This document shows, one piece after another, positions 29,033 to 39,285 of a DNA stretch of 64,000 nt (position 1 is the first letter of the stretch; every line of letters begins with the position of its first letter). A program made the position numbers and the translations under genes. Origin of the DNA: Sphingomonas hengshuiensis. GTDB lineage: Bacteria; Pseudomonadota; Alphaproteobacteria; Sphingomonadales; Sphingomonadaceae. The notes under the pieces were generated by a model. It was given only the letters and a program-made list of their open reading frames with translations. It was not told where the DNA came from and did no database searches. The stretch is from the NCBI GenBank assembly GCA_003240755.1, contig QFNF01000003.1, positions 1 to 64,000 of the forward strand, in the 5' to 3' direction.

Positions 29033-29358
29033 ACCCGTATCTCCCCGTTCGTGGCCACCATCGGGTGGCGTCGATGCCCAGTTGTACGACGGGGCGGGGG
29101 CAAGGGAATAATCCCATTACTTTAGTAGGGTATTATTTTGCTTTCAGCACCGGCCGCGGGACAGCGCGCCCCGCGCCCGCTGCGCCGCAACAGGCAATAC
29201 GGACGTACCCGTTCGTCCCAATCCCGCCCCAATCGCGCCATCGTGATGCTGGGCCCGTAACGACCCTCGGGGGACGTGAAAAAGGGCGCCGCCGTTGCCG
29301 GGGCGCCCTTCTCCGCATTCCACTGTCCCGTGCCGAACGAACGGCGCGGGACCGCGAA
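29033..29358. other. Spacer between two lipoprotein genes
   Basis: A 326-base gap. It holds the terminator of the next gene (29278-29310, minus strand) and an AT-rich island at 29107-29145, unusual in this GC-rich DNA and a likely minus-strand promoter. No gene is seen. Confidence 0.4.
29278..29310 (-). terminator. Terminator of the lipoprotein gene at 29359-29604
   Basis: On the minus strand, AAGGGCGCC (29310-29302) pairs with GGCGCCCTT (29290-29282) and runs into TTTTTCAC. Clear stem plus T-tract, about 50 bases past the stop. Confidence 0.75.
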
Positions 29359-29604
29359 TTACATGCCGTTGTGCTCGGCGGCGTTCTCGATCGCGTCCGA
29401 AGCGTCTTCGGCGTTTTCCGAAGCGTTCATCAGGTCGGCGGCGACGGCTTCGTTCGAGGTGTTCTCAGCCTGCGCTTCGAGGTTGTCGGCGATCATTTCC
29501 AGGTTGTCCGACGCGGCATCGGCAGCGTTGTCGGTCGGGGTGTTCTTGCAGGCGGCGACCGAGAGGAGGCCGGCGGCAGCGGCGACGAGCATGATCTTCT
29601 TCAT
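29359..29604 (-). CDS. Small Ala/Asn-rich lipoprotein, function unknown
   Basis: An 81-residue protein. MKKIMLVAAAAGLLSVAACK is a lipoprotein signal with lipobox VAAC. The mature part (NTPTDNAADAASDNLEMIAD and onward) is a predicted amphipathic helix with DNLE and ASENAEDASDAIENA heptad-like repeats; such acidic, helix-forming lipoproteins can be Lpp-like. The frame stays open upstream for 78 codons, but the signal peptide fixes the start at 29604. No function is assigned. Confidence 0.7.
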   Translation of the reverse strand: MKKIMLVAAAAGLLSVAACKNTPTDNAADAASDNLEMIADNLEAQAENTSNEAVAADLMNASENAEDASDAIENAAEHNGM

Positions 29605-30017
29605 TCGGGTTACTCCCAGAAAATTCCAGTTCGCGAATATCCCGGCGTCACCGCCGTCGCGAGATTGCCGCAATAACGGCTTGGTCAGCGTCGTCAATGT
29701 CCAATTGTGGCAGGAATGCGGCTTTGCGACCAACGGTGGAGCGTGGGAGAGGCACGACGAAGCGTTCCCGGTACGCAATCGCGGCAGAAATCCTATCATT
29801 CCGCCATGTTTTGCCGCACGAGCGAACCACGTCCGCAAAATTGCGACGGGTCATCTGCCGACAGCGGATTTCGACCCGGAACGGCATGCTCGCGATCGAA
29901 TCGCGCCGCGAATCGCATGGCCGTCCGTCCATGGCCCGCGCGTTGCCAATCCGGTGCCCCGTCGCTACATCGCGGCAGAACCATTTCACCCCTGACATTC
30001 GAACGGAGCCTTCGGCG
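29605..30017. other. Divergent spacer before ettA
   Basis: A 413-base gap between the minus-strand lipoprotein and plus-strand ettA; it should carry both promoters. I see no gene, repeat or clear promoter pair in it; the frames open across it have atypical composition. Confidence 0.4.
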
Positions 30018-31697
<1,680 letters not shown>

Positions 31698-31701
31698 TCC
31701 G

Positions 31702-32883
31702 ATGGCGGTGGTCGAGGACAATGGGGCGGGGGCGGACGATCCCGTCGACCCGATCCGCTATCGACTCGACCAGCAGCGTATCCTTGCCGAATTCGGCGGG
31801 ATCGCGCTGCGCAGCCGCGATATCGACGAGATCGTCCGGGCCGCTGTCGAACTGGCGGCGCGGGGCATGCGGACCCGGCTGGCCAAGTTCCTTCACCATG
31901 ACGACCAGGGCGGGGCGCTGATCGTCCGCGCCGGCATCGGCTGGGACGAGGGTGTGGTCGGCCAGGCGGAGATGAGCGACGATCTCGCCTCGCCGGCGGG
32001 CTTCGCGTTCCGCACCGGAGAGGCGGTCATCTCCAATCACCTGCGCGCCGAGAAGCGTTTCCACACGCCCGGCTTCATGGCCGATCATGGCGTCAAGCGC
32101 GCGATCAACGTGCTGGTCGAGGCGAACGGCAGGCGCTTCGGCGTGCTGGAGGTGGACAGCCGGCAGGACGGGCGGTTCGAGGAAGACGACCTGGCCTTCA
32201 TGCAGGGGTTCGCCAACCTGATCGGCGTCGCGATGGAACGGCTGGATGCGGAGGCCGGCCTGCGCGCCGCGATCGAGCATCAGGAACTGCTGACGCGCGA
32301 GGCATCGCACCGGGTGAAGAACAGTCTTGCCATGGTCTCGGCAATGCTCAATCTGCAGATGCGCGAGGACGACGATCCGCGTGTCCAGCGGATGCTGGGC
32401 GATGCGCAGGCGCGGATCGTCGCGATCGGGCAGGCGCATGACCAGCTATGGCAGGGCGACCGGATGGGCGTCGTCGCACTCGACCGGCTGTTGTGCGGTA
32501 TCGTCGACGGGCTGCGCGGACAAGCGCCCGACCATGCGATCGACTGCGACATCGCGCCGCTGGTGGTGAGCGGCGACACGGCGATCCCGCTGGGGCTGCT
32601 GCTGACCGAACTGGCCACCAACGCGATCAAATATGCCTATGGCGAGGGTGGTGGGCCGGTGCGGATCGAGACGCGCTGCGACGACGGCGCGCTGTCGCTG
32701 GTGGTCGCGGATCGCGGCGTCGGCCTGCCCGCCGGGCTCGACCCGAACGCGGCAAGGCCGACCAGCCTGGGGATGCGGATGGTCAGCAGCCTCGCGCGGC
32801 AGTTGGGCGGTACGCTGGCGTTCGAGGATGCGGCGCCGGGCACGCGGGTAGTGTTCGCGATGCCGTTGCCGGCGGGGGTTTGA
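31702..32883 (+). CDS. Sensor histidine kinase, GAF plus HisKA_2
   Basis: A 393-residue soluble kinase. A GAF domain spans about 25-180 (VRAAVELAARGMRTRLAKFL to FMQGFANLIGVAMERL). Then the HisKA_2 phospho-acceptor EASHRVKNSLAMVSAMLNLQ with His203, and a HATPase with LLLTELATNAIKYAYGEGGG and DRGVGLP. This HPK11-like class often works with stress-response regulators of the PhyR type; no such partner lies nearby. It starts 4 bases after ettA, so it may be co-transcribed. The ligand of the GAF domain is unknown. Confidence 0.88.
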   Translation: MAVVEDNGAGADDPVDPIRYRLDQQRILAEFGGIALRSRDIDEIVRAAVELAARGMRTRLAKFLHHDDQGGALIVRAGIGWDEGVVGQAEMSDDLASPAGFAFRTGEAVISNHLRAEKRFHTPGFMADHGVKRAINVLVEANGRRFGVLEVDSRQDGRFEEDDLAFMQGFANLIGVAMERLDAEAGLRAAIEHQELLTREASHRVKNSLAMVSAMLNLQMREDDDPRVQRMLGDAQARIVAIGQAHDQLWQGDRMGVVALDRLLCGIVDGLRGQAPDHAIDCDIAPLVVSGDTAIPLGLLLTELATNAIKYAYGEGGGPVRIETRCDDGALSLVVADRGVGLPAGLDPNAARPTSLGMRMVSSLARQLGGTLAFEDAAPGTRVVFAMPLPAGV

Positions 32884-32902
32884 TCCCTGTCGGCCACGCG
32901 CT

Positions 32903-33162
32903 CCGTTCGCTTCGAGCAGGTTCGAGCGCAGTCGAGAACCGTCCGTCGAGAAGGTCTCGCCACGCCCACACCGTTTGTCCTGAGTAGCCATTGAGCTTGT
33001 CGAAATGGCATATCGAAGGACCGCCAAGGATGCTTCGATACCGGTCTCGACTTCGCTCAGTCCTTACTCAGCACGAACGGAGTTGGGGGTAAGTTGCGCC
33101 CCATCGCCACCCCTTCTCGACGGACGGTTCTCGACAAGCTCGAACCTGCTCGAAGCAAACGG
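32903..33162. repeat. Family B palindromic element split by a family A element
   Basis: The outer arms (32903-32953 and 33113-33162) are inverted near-copies sharing CTTCGAGCAGGTTCGAGC and GAGAACCGTCCGTCGAGAAG. Between them lies a family A element with its own arms: 32971-33021 (CCGTTTGTCCTGAGTAGCCA then TTGAGCTTGTCGAA) and 33032-33080 (ends TACTCAGCACGAACGG in inverted form). The whole 335-base gap between two convergent genes is made almost entirely of this nest. Confidence 0.75.
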
Positions 33163-33218
33163 ATGAGTAGGGGACCGAACGAGAAGGGCAGGGTGAGTAG
33201 GTGGACCGTGCAGTCCCG

Positions 33219-33989
33219 TCACACCCGCTTGACGAACACCCCGGTATCGCGTCGTTCGACCTCGAATTCCTTCACCTTCTCGATCAGGTCCGACAGCCGT
33301 TTGAATCCATAGTTCCGCGTGTCGAAGCTCGACCGGTTGGCGGCACGCTGCCCGACCTCGGACAGGCTCGCAAAGCCCTTCTTGTCGACCTTCGACGCGT
33401 CATAGGCGTCGGACAGCAGCTTCACCAGCGCGGCATCGACCTTCTGGCTCCTGCGTTGCGGGGCAGGGGCGGGCTTCGCCGCGGGCGCCGCCGCCGCGAC
33501 CCCGCCGATCGCCGGCGGCAGCGGCATGTTGGCGACGTCCTCGACATCCAGCGACGCGACGTCGATGAAGCGGGTGCAGCTCTCGCGGAATCCCTCGGGC
33601 GTACGGTCGGTGCCAAAGCCATAGACCGGCACGCCTTCCTGTCGGATGCGCTGGGCCAGCGGCATGAAGTCGCTGTCCGACGACATGATCCCGAAGCCGG
33701 TGATCCGCCCGCGCAGGAGCAGGTCCATGGCGTCGATGGTCATGCGCATGTCGGTCGCGTTCTTGCCCTTGGTGATGTCGAACTGCTGGAACGGTTCGAT
33801 CCCGTGGCGCATCAACAGCGCCTTCCAGCTCTTGAGGCCGGGCTTTTCCCAATTGCCATAGGCGCGGCGGACATTGACCGTGCCGAATTCGGCCAGCACC
33901 GTCAGCACCGAATCGAGATAGGCGGCGCCGGCATTGTCGGCATCGATCAGCAACGCGACGTTGCCGGTGGGGGCGGAATGGGTGGCCAT
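33219..33989 (-). CDS. NYN-domain (LabA/DUF88-type) nuclease-like protein with C-terminal LOTUS-like domain
   Basis: A 256-residue protein. Residues about 8-155 form a NYN/PIN-like fold: VALLIDADNAGAAYLDSVL with the first acidic cluster, KGKNATDMRMTIDAMDLL and IMSSDSDFMPLAQRIRQEG, giving the Asp set of this RNase superfamily. After a Pro/Ala linker, residues about 185-256 (LVKLLSDAYDASKVDKKGFA, then SFDTRNYGFKRLSDLIEKV) match an OST-HTH/LOTUS RNA-binding domain. The pairing suggests RNA turnover or binding. Substrate unknown. Confidence 0.83.
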   Translation of the reverse strand: MATHSAPTGNVALLIDADNAGAAYLDSVLTVLAEFGTVNVRRAYGNWEKPGLKSWKALLMRHGIEPFQQFDITKGKNATDMRMTIDAMDLLLRGRITGFGIMSSDSDFMPLAQRIRQEGVPVYGFGTDRTPEGFRESCTRFIDVASLDVEDVANMPLPPAIGGVAAAAPAAKPAPAPQRRSQKVDAALVKLLSDAYDASKVDKKGFASLSEVGQRAANRSSFDTRNYGFKRLSDLIEKVKEFEVERRDTGVFVKRV

Positions 33990-34021
33990 GGCCCGGTTCT
34001 ATCGCACCGCGCCGCCCGCGG

Positions 34022-35668
34022 CTATGCCTCCTGCAGCCGTTGTTCCTCCGCCCGGCGCAACATGGTGCGCGCCAGCTCCTCCTCGCCCAGCACGACCTGG
34101 TCGACGCCGTGACGCTCCAGATAGCTGACCTCCTCCGCCGAATGGGCACGCGACAGGATGTAGAGGCCGGCGTTCATGCCACGGGCGTGCTGGACGATCG
34201 CGCCTGCCTCGAACCCGCCGGGGATGGCGATCAGCAGTTTGGTCGCATCCGCCACCCCGGCATCGCGCAGGACATGGGGGTCGAGCGCGTTGCCCAGCAC
34301 CACGCTCCACCCGTGCGCCTGTGCCGTGCGCGCGGTGTCGGCCTGATCCTCGATCACGACAAAGGCGCGGCCGGCGTCGCGCAGGCCTTCGGCGATCAGG
34401 CGGCCGACGCGGCCGGCGCCGACCAGCACGATATGATCTGCGCGCGCCTCTTCGCGCGCTGCCTCGCGTTCCTGCGCCGGGGTCGGTTCCTTGCCGCGTC
34501 CGGCGACGGCGCCGAACAGGAACGGGTTCACCATGATCGACAGGATCGCCCCCGCGAGGATCAGGTCGCGGCCCGCATCGGGCAGGATGCCGAGATTGCT
34601 GCCCAGCCCGGCGAGGATGAACGAAAACTCGCCGATCTGCGCCAGGCTGGCGGCGATCGTGGCGGCGGTGCGACCCGGATGGCCGAACAGGCGGACGATG
34701 GCGAAGGCGGCGGCGGACTTGCCGATCACGATGATCGCGATCGTCGCAAGCAACGGTCCGGGCTGTTCGGCCAGCACATTGGGATCGAACAACATGCCGA
34801 CCGACACGAAGAACAGCACGGCGAACGCATCGCGCAGGGGCAGCGTCTCCTGCGCGGCACGCCGGCTGAGCGGCGTTTCGCCTAGGATCATGCCGGCAAA
34901 GAACGCGCCCAGCGCGAACGACACGTCGAATGCCAGCGCCGCGCCGAACGCCACGCCCAGGGCAATGGCCAGCACCGCCAGCCGGAACAGCTCGCGCGAT
35001 CCGGTATGCACCACCCAGTGCAGCGCCCAGGGAATGAAGCGGCGGCCGACGACCAGCATCAGCGTGACGAAGCCGGTGACTTTCAGCAGCGTCATCACGA
35101 TCGCGGTCAGGATCGCGCCGGGGGCGGCGGCCCGGGCCGGATCGACCGCGGCGGCGATCACCGGCAGCAGCACCAGCGCCAGCACCATCGCCAGATCCTC
35201 GACGATCAGCCATCCGACCGCGATCCGCCCGCGTTCGGTCTGCACCAGCGCCCGCGTTTCCAGCGCGCGCAGTAGCACGACGGTACTGGCGACCGACAGC
35301 GCGAGGCCAAAGACGATGCCGGCCATCAGCGACCAGCCGAGGAACTGCGACAATCCCCAGCCCATCGTCGTCGCCACCGCGATCTGCACGATCGCGCCGG
35401 GCACCGCGATCCGCCACACCGACAACAGGTCCTTCAGCGAGAAATGCAGCCCGACGCCGAACATCAGCAGGATGACGCCGATCTCCGCCAGTTCGGTCGC
35501 GATCCCCGAATGGGCGACGAACCCCGGGGTGAACGGCCCGATCAGAACCCCGGCCAGCAGATATCCGGCGATCGGCGACACCCGCAGCCGATGCGCCGCC
35601 GCTCCCAGCACGAACGCCGCGACCAGCGCGGTGACGATGGTTCCGACCAGGGGAGTGTAATGGGGCAT
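34022..35668 (-). CDS. CPA2-family cation/proton antiporter with RCK domain (YbaL/KefB-like)
   Basis: A 548-residue membrane protein. About a dozen hydrophobic helices span residues 5-390: LVGTIVTALVAAFVLGAAAH, SPIAGYLLAGVLIGPFTPGF, GVILLMFGVGLHFSLKDLL and LREAFAVLFFVSVGM-like helix. The cytoplasmic C-terminal part holds a TrkA-N/RCK domain with HIVLVGAGRVGRLIAEGLRD (NAD-type Rossmann). These antiporters exchange K+ or Na+ for protons and are gated by nucleotides. ATG 35668 (MPHYTPLVG) is chosen over an in-frame start 20 codons up with non-hydrophobic sequence. Confidence 0.9.
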   Translation of the reverse strand: MPHYTPLVGTIVTALVAAFVLGAAAHRLRVSPIAGYLLAGVLIGPFTPGFVAHSGIATELAEIGVILLMFGVGLHFSLKDLLSVWRIAVPGAIVQIAVATTMGWGLSQFLGWSLMAGIVFGLALSVASTVVLLRALETRALVQTERGRIAVGWLIVEDLAMVLALVLLPVIAAAVDPARAAAPGAILTAIVMTLLKVTGFVTLMLVVGRRFIPWALHWVVHTGSRELFRLAVLAIALGVAFGAALAFDVSFALGAFFAGMILGETPLSRRAAQETLPLRDAFAVLFFVSVGMLFDPNVLAEQPGPLLATIAIIVIGKSAAAFAIVRLFGHPGRTAATIAASLAQIGEFSFILAGLGSNLGILPDAGRDLILAGAILSIMVNPFLFGAVAGRGKEPTPAQEREAAREEARADHIVLVGAGRVGRLIAEGLRDAGRAFVVIEDQADTARTAQAHGWSVVLGNALDPHVLRDAGVADATKLLIAIPGGFEAGAIVQHARGMNAGLYILSRAHSAEEVSYLERHGVDQVVLGEEELARTMLRRAEEQRLQEA

Positions 35669-35737
35669 CGGGTCTCCTCGACAATTTCCTGCCCAGCCAA
35701 CGGTCGGCAGCGCCGCCGGGTTCGTCACCAGGCCGGA

Positions 35738-36220
35738 TCAGGGATAGGCGATCGCCATCACCTCATATTCCTTCGCCCCGGCCGGCAGTGCCACCGTGCG
35801 CAGGTCGCCGACCGCGCTCCCGCGCAGGGCGCGCGCCATGGGCGAGTTCCAGCCGATCCGCCCCCGGCCCGCATCGGCCTCGTCGTCGCCGACCAGTTCG
35901 AGCGTGCGGTGGTTGTCGTCCTCGTCGGCGATGGTGACGGTCGCGCCGAACCAGACGCGGCCACGTTCGGTCTGGGTGGCGGGATCGACGACACGCGCCG
36001 CCTTCATCCGCTTGGCGAGGAAGCCGAGGCGCCGGTCGATCTCGCGCAGCCGCTTGCGACCATAGATATAGTCGCCATTCTCCGACCGGTCGCCGTTTCC
36101 GGCCGCCCAGGCGATGACGTCGACCAGCTTCGGGCGTTCCTCGCCCAGCAACTGGTCATATTCTGCCTTCAGCACGGCATAGCCCGCCGGCGTGATGTAG
36201 TTCGGACGCGGTTCGTTCAT
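35738..36220 (-). CDS. greB: Transcription elongation factor GreB
   Basis: A 160-residue GreA/GreB family protein that stimulates transcript cleavage in backtracked RNA polymerase. The N-terminal coiled coil (YITPAGYAVLKAEYDQLLGE then VDVIAWAAGNGDRSENGDYI) includes the acidic tip residues; YGRKRLREIDRRLGFLAKRM is the GreB signature. The C-terminal FKBP-like part has DEADAGRGRIGWNSPMARAL. Its ATG overlaps the stop of the transglycosylase gene (ATGA), so the two are coupled. Confidence 0.92.
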   Translation of the reverse strand: MNEPRPNYITPAGYAVLKAEYDQLLGEERPKLVDVIAWAAGNGDRSENGDYIYGRKRLREIDRRLGFLAKRMKAARVVDPATQTERGRVWFGATVTIADEDDNHRTLELVGDDEADAGRGRIGWNSPMARALRGSAVGDLRTVALPAGAKEYEVMAIAYP

Positions 36221-38265
36221 CCCGGCCGGTTCTTGCCCAGATACCAGCTAAGGTTGTTCGGCCCGCGCGATCGCGCCCTGCCGGTGTGGATCAGGTCGTA
36301 CACGACCGCATTCTCCAGCACGCGCTGGACGTATCCACGCGTTTCGCTCAGCGGGATCTTCTCGATCCAGTCGACCACGTCGACGCCGGGCAGGCGGGGG
36401 TCGCCATTGGCACGGATGAACTTGTTCACGTTGCCCGGACCCGCATTGTAGGCGGCGATCGCCAGCGGGTAGCTGCCGCCATAATAGTCGAGCATCCGCT
36501 GGATATAGCTCGACCCCAGCGCCATGTTGAACGCCGGATCGTTGAGCGACGACGGGTTGTAGGACAGGCCGAGCTTGGTCGCGGTTTCGCGCGCGGTGCC
36601 CGGCATCAATTGCATGAGCCCCCGCGCGCCCGCCCGGCTGACGGCGGTGCGATCGAACTGGCTTTCCTGTCGCGCGATGGCGTGGATCAGGGTGAACTGG
36701 TCCTGCTGCGGCCCGCCGACGGGGACCGCGGGATAGCCCGCCAGCGTATAGTCGCTATGTCCGTTCAGCAGCGCGCTGCGCCCGACCATCACCGCAAGGT
36801 CGGGGCGGTCGATCGCCTGCGCCAGTTCGACCGCCAGCGCATGGTCGGTGTCGCTGCGCGCATCCTCGGCGATCTTGCGGATGAACAGGCCCTGGTCGCC
36901 ATATTGCCCGGTGCGGCCGAGATAGCGCGTCGCCTTGACGACATCGCTGTTCATATAGGCGGTACGGACGGCGGCCGGGACCGCCGCCGGATCGGCGGTG
37001 TCGCCCGGCGCGCGGAGCGGACGCCCGATACGTTCGCTGGCGAGCTGACCATAGAACAGGTCGCCCAGATCGGCTGCCTGGCCATACCAGCGATCGGCGG
37101 TGGCGCGGTCGCCCGCCGCCTCCGCCGCGCGCCCGGCCCAGTAATAGCCCTTGGTCCTGACCGTCGGGGTACGCGATCCGCTGGCATAGCGGGCGAACAT
37201 GCCGGCGGCATCGGCCGGACGGTTCAGTCGCTGCAAGGCGACCGTGCCCGCCAGCCACGCCAGGCTGGTATAATCGTCGCGCTCGCCATAGGCCGCGTCG
37301 GCGATGACCGTCCCGGCGGGAAAGGCGTCGTCGATCTGCGACGCGATCCGGTATGCAAGGTCGAACTGGCTGTCGGCCTGCGCCGCGCGGGCGTTGGTCA
37401 ACAGGACCTCCAGCCATTCCTCGACATCGCCCGGCGTCCGCGACAGCCGCCGCGGCTGGGCAAGATAGGATCGCGCCGCCCCCGACTGGCCGGTCGCGCG
37501 CAGCCACATCGCGCGGTCGCCGACATATCCCGGATCGGCGCGATCGACGCCCGGCTGTTCGCCGCGCACACTCGCATCCGCCGCGCCGGTACGGAATGCG
37601 ATCCGCGCATCGAAGGTCGGGCGCATCGCGGGCGAGACATAGCCGATCTGCCGCCCGGCGGCGGTGGTCGCGCCCTGCCACAGCAACCGGTCCATCCGTG
37701 CGTCGTGATCCTCGGGCCGCAGCGCCGACGCGAACTGCCCCAGCAGCTTCGTTTCGTCGGCGGTGCGCAGCGCGCCGCGCCGCCATGCGGCGCGCGCCGC
37801 CTCCTGCGCCTCCGCCATCCGCCCGCTTGCCGCCAGCGCCTCGGCATGGCGCAGCCGCCCGGCGGCGGTCATCGGCGGGTAGCGGGCAAAGAAGCGCAGC
37901 ACCGTCGCCGCATCCTGACCGCCGTCGGCCAGCACGGTTTCCGCCGCCGCGCGCCGGCTGGTTTCGCCGGGGAACCCCGGATGCGCCAGCAGGAAACGGG
38001 CATAGTCGCCGAACGGATAATTGTCCGATTGCTGCAGTCGTTTCCAGTCGGCCAGCACCGGCTGGATCGGGTCATAGGCCGGGGTCTGTGCGACCGGTTG
38101 CACGATCGGCCGGGCGGGGGCGGGCACCCCCTGCACCATCGGCGCAGGGGGTGCCTGGACGGGCGTCTGCGCGGCGGGATTGAACATCCCGGCGGCCATG
38201 GCGGCGCTCGCGACGCCGGTGAGCAGGAACGCGCTCTTGAACACGGTGGTCAGCATACTGGACAT
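36217..38265 (-). CDS. Soluble lytic murein transglycosylase
   Basis: A 682-residue periplasmic enzyme. MSSMLTTVFKSAFLLTGVAS begins a signal sequence, then a Pro-rich stretch. A long alpha-helical superhelix (about 80-490) precedes the SLT domain with IHAIARQESQFDRTAVSRAG (catalytic Glu), ARGLMQLMPGTARE, YIQRMLDYYGGSYPLAIAAY and NAGPGNVNKF. It cleaves glycan strands to 1,6-anhydro products. ATG 38265 or ATG 38256 could start it. It diverges from dapA, with 69 bases between, and overlaps greB. Confidence 0.92.
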   Translation of the reverse strand: MSSMLTTVFKSAFLLTGVASAAMAAGMFNPAAQTPVQAPPAPMVQGVPAPARPIVQPVAQTPAYDPIQPVLADWKRLQQSDNYPFGDYARFLLAHPGFPGETSRRAAAETVLADGGQDAATVLRFFARYPPMTAAGRLRHAEALAASGRMAEAQEAARAAWRRGALRTADETKLLGQFASALRPEDHDARMDRLLWQGATTAAGRQIGYVSPAMRPTFDARIAFRTGAADASVRGEQPGVDRADPGYVGDRAMWLRATGQSGAARSYLAQPRRLSRTPGDVEEWLEVLLTNARAAQADSQFDLAYRIASQIDDAFPAGTVIADAAYGERDDYTSLAWLAGTVALQRLNRPADAAGMFARYASGSRTPTVRTKGYYWAGRAAEAAGDRATADRWYGQAADLGDLFYGQLASERIGRPLRAPGDTADPAAVPAAVRTAYMNSDVVKATRYLGRTGQYGDQGLFIRKIAEDARSDTDHALAVELAQAIDRPDLAVMVGRSALLNGHSDYTLAGYPAVPVGGPQQDQFTLIHAIARQESQFDRTAVSRAGARGLMQLMPGTARETATKLGLSYNPSSLNDPAFNMALGSSYIQRMLDYYGGSYPLAIAAYNAGPGNVNKFIRANGDPRLPGVDVVDWIEKIPLSETRGYVQRVLENAVVYDLIHTGRARSRGPNNLSWYLGKNRPG

Positions 38266-38334
38266 GATATGGAAGCGCGCCCTATCTGTCGCCACCTTTT
38301 CGGCTCGAATCCCTGTCCACGGAGCGCGTTTCCC

Positions 38335-39219
38335 ATGTTTTCCGGATCGATCCCGGCCCTCGTCACGCCCATTGCCGACGGCAGGTTCGACGAACCGTCG
38401 TTTCGCGCGCTCGTCGACTGGCAGATCGAGAGCGGGTCCAGCGCGCTGGTGCCCTGCGGCACGACCGGCGAAGCCGCGACGATGACGATCGAGGAACACG
38501 ACCATGTCGTGCGGGTCTGCGTCGATCAGGCGGCGGGGCGCGTGCCGGTGATCGCGGGCTGCGGGTCGAACGACACCGCCGTCGCGCTGCATCATATCCA
38601 CGCGGCAAAGGCGGCGGGCGCGAGCGCCGCGCTGCTGGTCCCGCCCTATTACAACCGCCCGAACCAGGAGGGCGTGTTCCGCCATTTCGAGGTGCTCGCC
38701 GCGCGGGGCGGGCTGCCGATCGTCCTCTACAACGTGCCGGCGCGCACCGTCACCGACATCGCGGTCGAGACGGTCGAGCGGATCGTGAAGGCGTTTCCCG
38801 ACATCGTCGTCGGCATCAAGGACGCGACGGGACAGATGGCGCGCGTGTCCGAACACCGGCTGCGCTGCGGCCCGGCCTTTGCCCAGCTTTCGGGCAATGA
38901 CGACATGACGCTCGCCTTCATGGCGATGGGCGGGATGGGGGCGATTTCGGTCACGGCCAATGTCGCGCCGGCGATGTGCGCCGAATTCCAGGACGCGTGT
39001 GCCGCGGGCGATTACGGCCGGGCGCTGACGTTGCAGGACCGGTTGTTCCCGCTGCACGCCGCGCTGTTCAGCGACGCTTCGCCGGCGCCGGCCAAATATG
39101 CGCTGAGCCGCGTCCGTCCGGGCTTTCCGACCGGGCTGCGCCTGCCGATGACGCCGGCATCGGCGACGTCGCGCGCCGCCGTCGATGCCGCGCTCGCCCA
39201 TGCCGGCCTTGTCGGATAG
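38335..39219 (+). CDS. dapA: 4-hydroxy-tetrahydrodipicolinate synthase
   Basis: A 294-residue TIM-barrel aldolase of lysine and diaminopimelate synthesis, condensing pyruvate with aspartate semialdehyde. Schiff-base Lys162 in VVGIKDATG, Tyr132 in LYNVPARTV and PCGTTGEAATM (substrate loop) are present, as is PPYYNRPNQEG. MFSGSIPALVTPI is the family start; the frame is open far upstream, but only as antisense to the transglycosylase gene. Confidence 0.95.
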   Translation: MFSGSIPALVTPIADGRFDEPSFRALVDWQIESGSSALVPCGTTGEAATMTIEEHDHVVRVCVDQAAGRVPVIAGCGSNDTAVALHHIHAAKAAGASAALLVPPYYNRPNQEGVFRHFEVLAARGGLPIVLYNVPARTVTDIAVETVERIVKAFPDIVVGIKDATGQMARVSEHRLRCGPAFAQLSGNDDMTLAFMAMGGMGAISVTANVAPAMCAEFQDACAAGDYGRALTLQDRLFPLHAALFSDASPAPAKYALSRVRPGFPTGLRLPMTPASATSRAAVDAALAHAGLVG

Positions 39220-39285
39220 CGCCCCCGATATCGGTGCGCCACGGGCATTGCCGTACTCCGGGCATCGCCGTAACACGCTGTCGAT

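Noticed and set aside
36286..38334. Long plus-strand upstream extension in frame with dapA
   Set aside because: It runs antisense to the lytic transglycosylase, which has a signal peptide and catalytic motifs; DapA's family start is at 38335.
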